In this document: positions 61,001 through 64,000 of the stretch, in pieces
Numbering within the stretch: the stretch's first letter is position 1
Layout of the letters: each line of letters opens with the position of its first letter
NCBI GenBank assembly: GCA_000469685.2
Contig: LS997567.1
Span: 39,211,005-39,275,004 of the forward strand
Reading direction: 5' to 3'
DNA length: 64,000 bases
Source: Haemonchus contortus
Taxonomy: Eukaryota; Nematoda; Chromadorea; Rhabditida; Trichostrongylidae
Translations under genes and position numbers: made by a program
The notes under the pieces: model-generated
Databases searched by the model: none
What the model was told of the DNA's origin: nothing
The model's input: the letters and a program-made list of their open reading frames with translations, nothing else

Positions 61001-62004
61001 CTTCTCCTACAGTTTCCGGTACTTTGACATTGATTCGAGATAGGATTCGTGCACATCCCTGAAGAGGTTTCAGTTCAAAAAAATTATTCAAGCGAAGAGT
61101 AGTATCTTGCCCTGAATCAGGATGAAGAGAGCCTAATCTTTGACGCCTACTGTACTGAAATTTATACTAAACAGCTTAAAGTTCTAGAGCAAATTGAATC
61201 CTTCCGGGTCTTCGAAAACCACAGAAAAGAAAGTCCTTCATCTTTAGCAGAACATTCCTAAGACCACAGTTCAATTTCTAGCAAAAAGGGCATTCATTAG
61301 ACCCGTCCAATTGTTATCTCTCTTTCCAAGCGTTATAATCTGTGCTGATGACACTTGTCAAACATTATGACGTGTTTGACCCAATGATTTCTGATGGACT
61401 AGCGCGAACGAAAACATCTCCGATTTTCGATCGCTGCGTTTCTTGGCGGTGATATCAAGATGGGGACATAGTATGCGATGCGGACCGTCGACCACAATGG
61501 GTTCACAGAATGACGAATAAACTTGCCAAGATTCGACTAGATCGAAGCCATATAGCAATTCACCCAGTACATGGAAAACTAAGGACCTCAACCCATAGAC
61601 CGCTCATGAACGGAGAGCAAGGATCACGTCAAATGAGTGCACGAAAACGTAAGCATGACTGAAAAATCATTCAAAAGTGGCGAATAAGAAGTACACATGC
61701 ACGTGAACAGCGCTATGGCTGTAACATAGTCTATGAATGATAAGAACCAAAGAAAAAGAATTGTTTGTAAGCGGTTAAGATATGTAAAGCTTTCTTTTTT
61801 GTTGTGCGATTATTTTTGCGACCTATGGATGTATTAAAAAAATTTGTGTTTCTTACATCTACAGAAGTCATGAAAATACAAAACTAAGCAAAACATACTG
61901 ACCTCCTTCACTCGTTCAACAGCATCAACGTCACCTCGAAATGGTCGCTGGAACGGTCGATCCAATACGGGAGAAGATGATCTGTGCTCAGTATCCACTT
62001 CCAT
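52094..62004 (-). CDS. Trehalose-6-phosphate synthase (nematode tps type), GT20 plus HAD domain
   Basis: I placed 32 exons, from 62004-61903 down to 52237-52094; 3744 nt, 1247 aa, close to Caenorhabditis TPS-1/TPS-2. The enzyme joins UDP-glucose and glucose-6-phosphate to trehalose-6-phosphate, for stress tolerance and energy storage. Residues 1-238 are an extension I cannot assign. GT20 runs from QRVINVSNAPPVSIQR (239) to about 812: GSGGLVS, WIHDYHLML (D441), VERFDYTKGI (R587, K592) and DGMNLVAKE (E697), so the active-site residues are present. The C-terminal half is HAD-like: FTDRDGTLKSYSCSYP (D957, D959), KHYGHITIAKQDVNN and GDSDTDLPML (D1167), so the phosphatase motifs look intact. It ends RGGDLDDDNDI. 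Other exons, in order: 61058-60924, 60854-60762, 60627-60500, 60441-60354, 59983-59816, 59690-59612, 59334-59225, 58982-58846, 58781-58703, 58609-58508, 58400-58245, 58181-58077, 57785-57669, 57602-57492, 57337-57240, 57166-57070, 56997-56839, 56776-56693, 56647-56522, 56466-56305, 56239-56111, 56045-55848, 55787-55678, 54978-54906, 54772-54676, 54619-54501, 53742-53606, 53090-52994, 52651-52570, 52467-52346. Intron 2 needs a CG acceptor; the donor at 58845 is one of two options. Confidence 0.93.
53158..53183 (+). mobile_element. SINE head, split by the MITE at 53184
   Basis: GTAGAGGTGGCGTAGTGGCA is the A-box head of the main SINE family. The element continues at 53441 beyond the inserted MITE. 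Confidence 0.6.
53184..53440 (-). mobile_element. 8-bp-TSD MITE, copy 4 (257 bp), nested in a SINE
   Basis: Flanked by CAAAAGGT at 53176-53183 and 53441-53448, a perfect 8-bp duplication made from SINE sequence. The ends are AAGGTGTGGTGCAGTAGGAACG and the complement of GGGAGACGGGCAGTAGGAACGG. It lies in the TPS intron between the exons at 53606-53742 and 52994-53090. Confidence 0.88.
53449..53577 (+). mobile_element. SINE body, continued after the MITE
   Basis: The B-box region is degraded (GGATCGCGTCC), then come the shared body blocks up to GATGAAAGCACTGACTG. Orientation is plus, opposite to the other SINE copies. The tail is missing. Confidence 0.55.
54979..55677 (-). other. TPS intron with unassigned repeat-like block
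   Basis: At about 0.7 kb this is one of the longer TPS introns. It splits the phosphatase motif-I codons (TDR|DGT). A minus frame at 55127-55474 and a plus frame at 55087-55386 are open, but neither matches anything I know. They look like an inserted dispersed repeat. Confidence 0.4.
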
Positions 62005-62015
62005 CTCTTCTCAAA
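62005..62015 (-). promoter_or_regulatory. Probable spliced-leader acceptor of the TPS gene
   Basis: The minus strand reads ATTTTTGAG then AAGAG and the start ATG. The pyrimidine tract and the five-base gap to the ATG fit nematode trans-splicing; an ordinary upstream intron would look the same. Confidence 0.4.
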
Positions 62016-63931
62016 AATAGTAATAATATTTATATTTACTACATTTAAATATTTCCATGATGGTACCATCTCTATTTGACATCAAAAATATCACGAAACC
62101 GATAGAATAAAGAATAAACAATAACGAAAAGAACACCAGCAAAAAAAGAGAACACATTCGAGATGAAAAAGAAATCGCCACCCTGGTTTTACTGAGTAAT
62201 AAACAGGAGTGGCCTTATACTAGGCTGGTAAGGAAGTAACTGCTTACATCTGATAAAAATATGATCACCATTTCCAAAAAAAAGACATTCATTCAGTCAG
62301 GTAACGACAATAAATAACCAGGAACCAGGATGTACTAATGAAACTTAAACATAAGGTTTTCTCTCTCAAATTCTGCACAGTACCATCGCTCGCTCATAGA
62401 AGCCGTCCTGAATATTGGGGAGGTGTCAGAAAGAAGAATTTCCTTCGTTTGCCAAAAATCTCTTTATTCTATGCATACCAAAACTATGGGGAAACTATTT
62501 CCGAATAGACTCTTTCAGCGCTGTATTTTTACATGGAGACTGTTCCCTCTCCCGATATCTAGTTGACACTTTGCATTTGGTTGACAATTATGTAACTGCG
62601 AGAATTTAAAGAAATATAAAATCTTTTTTTCCTACAAAGCATTTCTCCAGTCATTTATTGACAATAAAATACTCAGGTACCTGTTCTATAAACACAAATC
62701 ACTTTGAAAACAGGTTCGTTACCTTTGAGACAAATGGTTGAAGTACTTGGACAAATACGCAGTTACTTACTTGTCAATCTGTTAAATAACAAACGAGCAC
62801 TGCGGAATAGACAATGAAAATGGAACTAATAGGCTGCACGGAAAGGATGCCACATTAGACGGAACATGGAATTGAATTTCAAATTGAACTTCATGTAAAA
62901 TCGTGTTTGCCTAAGAAAGGCACGAATTGGCACTCCATAAGCAGGCCATCCATATTTAGAAGAGAAAATTATCATAAGCAAGATGCAAAAATTAGAGAAA
63001 AGTCAAGACGATTATGTAGTCAAATCATCAAATCGCTCATTTCTGCCTTTTCAGCTTTTAGCCATCAAAGCTGGCCTTCATGCCTTCTGGCAATAGTCAA
63101 TAATCCATCAAATTTCAAAACACAATGGTCTTTGATGCCGACAATAGCAAATATTTACGTTCAACAAGCGGCTAGGGCCAGAAAAAAAACAAATAAAAAA
63201 CTGTAGTAAAAAGAAGCATGACATATTGGCAAATACATCAAAAGAAAGCATATGATGGCTTCTGTTCAAATCAAAAACCATTAGGAACAAACGAATAACC
63301 GCTAAAAATAAGCCAGTCATTTGAATTCAGTGGAACACTGGAACATTCAGTGGAATTCAGCTCGGAGCCTAAGCGTCCGGTAAGACTAAAACAGCAAATT
63401 ACGGCTTTGGACATTTTCATGTTGATTACTCTGCTGTTATAGGGACCAATAAAATCCCCACCCATACCTTTTATACAAATTGCATTAGAGTCATACCTAG
63501 CCTCCCCTAAAATCCCACAAATAGGATAAAGATAAAGAATAGGATCTCAATTTTCGATTTACATCAGCCCTGGTCTTCTGGTTTAAGACCATGCTCCCCC
63601 CACCCCCACTTCGTACTTATGACTATGACCCCCGGCATGGTATCGCGTTTTGTTGTAAGTATTATATTAACAATGACGACATGTAGGAATTGATAAATCA
63701 AATCGGTTTCACCCATTTCCAGGGTTCTAGTCCGTAACTACTGCATCCCTACAATGACCATATTCGTACACGCACTAGCCCGAAAAGTAAAAACAAATGG
63801 CGTCTTACGGCACTTTTGTAAGAGACTGAGCAATTCTAATGAGAAAAGCATATAGATAGGAAAACATTCTCCCATGAGATTATATTCGATGATCAATGGT
63901 TGTAGGAGTAACAAAATCTAATTTAAAAACC
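62016..63931. other. Upstream of TPS, no supported gene
   Basis: This is AT-rich DNA, presumably holding the TPS promoter. Open frames at 62415-62609 and 62907-63206 have no recognisable motif. A C-rich run (CCCCCCACCCCCAC, about 63596-63609) is the only local oddity. Confidence 0.45.
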
Positions 63932-64000
63932 CAGCAAGGTGCCCGCATAGTGCAAGAACGGGTTTGAGTCCCATCCGAGGCCGAAGTTTTGGCTATAACT
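63932..64000 (+). mobile_element. tRNA-like repeat cut by the window end
   Basis: GGGTTTGAGTCCCATCC resembles a tRNA B box, preceded by a tRNA-like GCCCGCATAGTGCAAGAACG. There is no complete cloverleaf in the window, so I call it a SINE-type fragment rather than a tRNA gene. Confidence 0.35.

Overview
The window looks like nuclear DNA of a nematode, most likely a clade V (strongylid or rhabditid-type) worm. The reasons are short exons, many small GT-AG introns with TTTCAG-like acceptors, probable spliced-leader acceptors a few bases before start codons, and proteins closest to Caenorhabditis families. I rebuilt five protein genes exon by exon; in each the exon phases join and the summed coding length is a multiple of three.

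Layout. 1-12.4 kb: no convincing gene; a decayed mariner copy, two tRNA-derived SINE copies and some hairpins. 12.4-16.4 kb (minus): an ILRUN (C6orf106) homologue, 8 exons, 274 aa, with a fold-back element in intron 1. 16.4-23.2 kb: intergenic, with a TTAA-flanked MITE, SINE pieces and one copy of an 8-bp-TSD MITE. 23.3-27.4 kb: a head-to-head pair of myosin regulatory light chain genes (minus 170 aa, plus 171 aa) around a 2.3 kb shared upstream region, the arrangement of mlc-1/mlc-2 in C. elegans. 27.9-48.9 kb (minus): an SLC17 (sialin/VGLUT-type) anion transporter, 12 exons, 469 aa, with introns of 3.5 and 9.3 kb full of repeats. 52.1-62.0 kb (minus): a trehalose-6-phosphate synthase, 32 exons, 1247 aa, with a GT20 domain, a HAD phosphatase-like C-terminal domain and an unassigned 238-aa N-terminal extension.

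The genes do not form an operon or a pathway: they are spaced by kilobases and serve muscle contraction, transport, trehalose synthesis and signalling. The exceptions are the light-chain pair, which probably shares control elements, and the plus light-chain gene and SLC17, whose 3' ends converge within tens of bases.

The most interesting finds are: a 252-269 bp element present four times with perfect 8-bp target duplications, once nested in a SINE; an intron in the TPS gene that appears to end in CG rather than AG; a GC-AG intron in only one of the two light-chain paralogues; a start codon cut off by an intron in both paralogues; and the TPS N-terminal extension. I found no CRISPR array, rRNA gene or intact tRNA gene.
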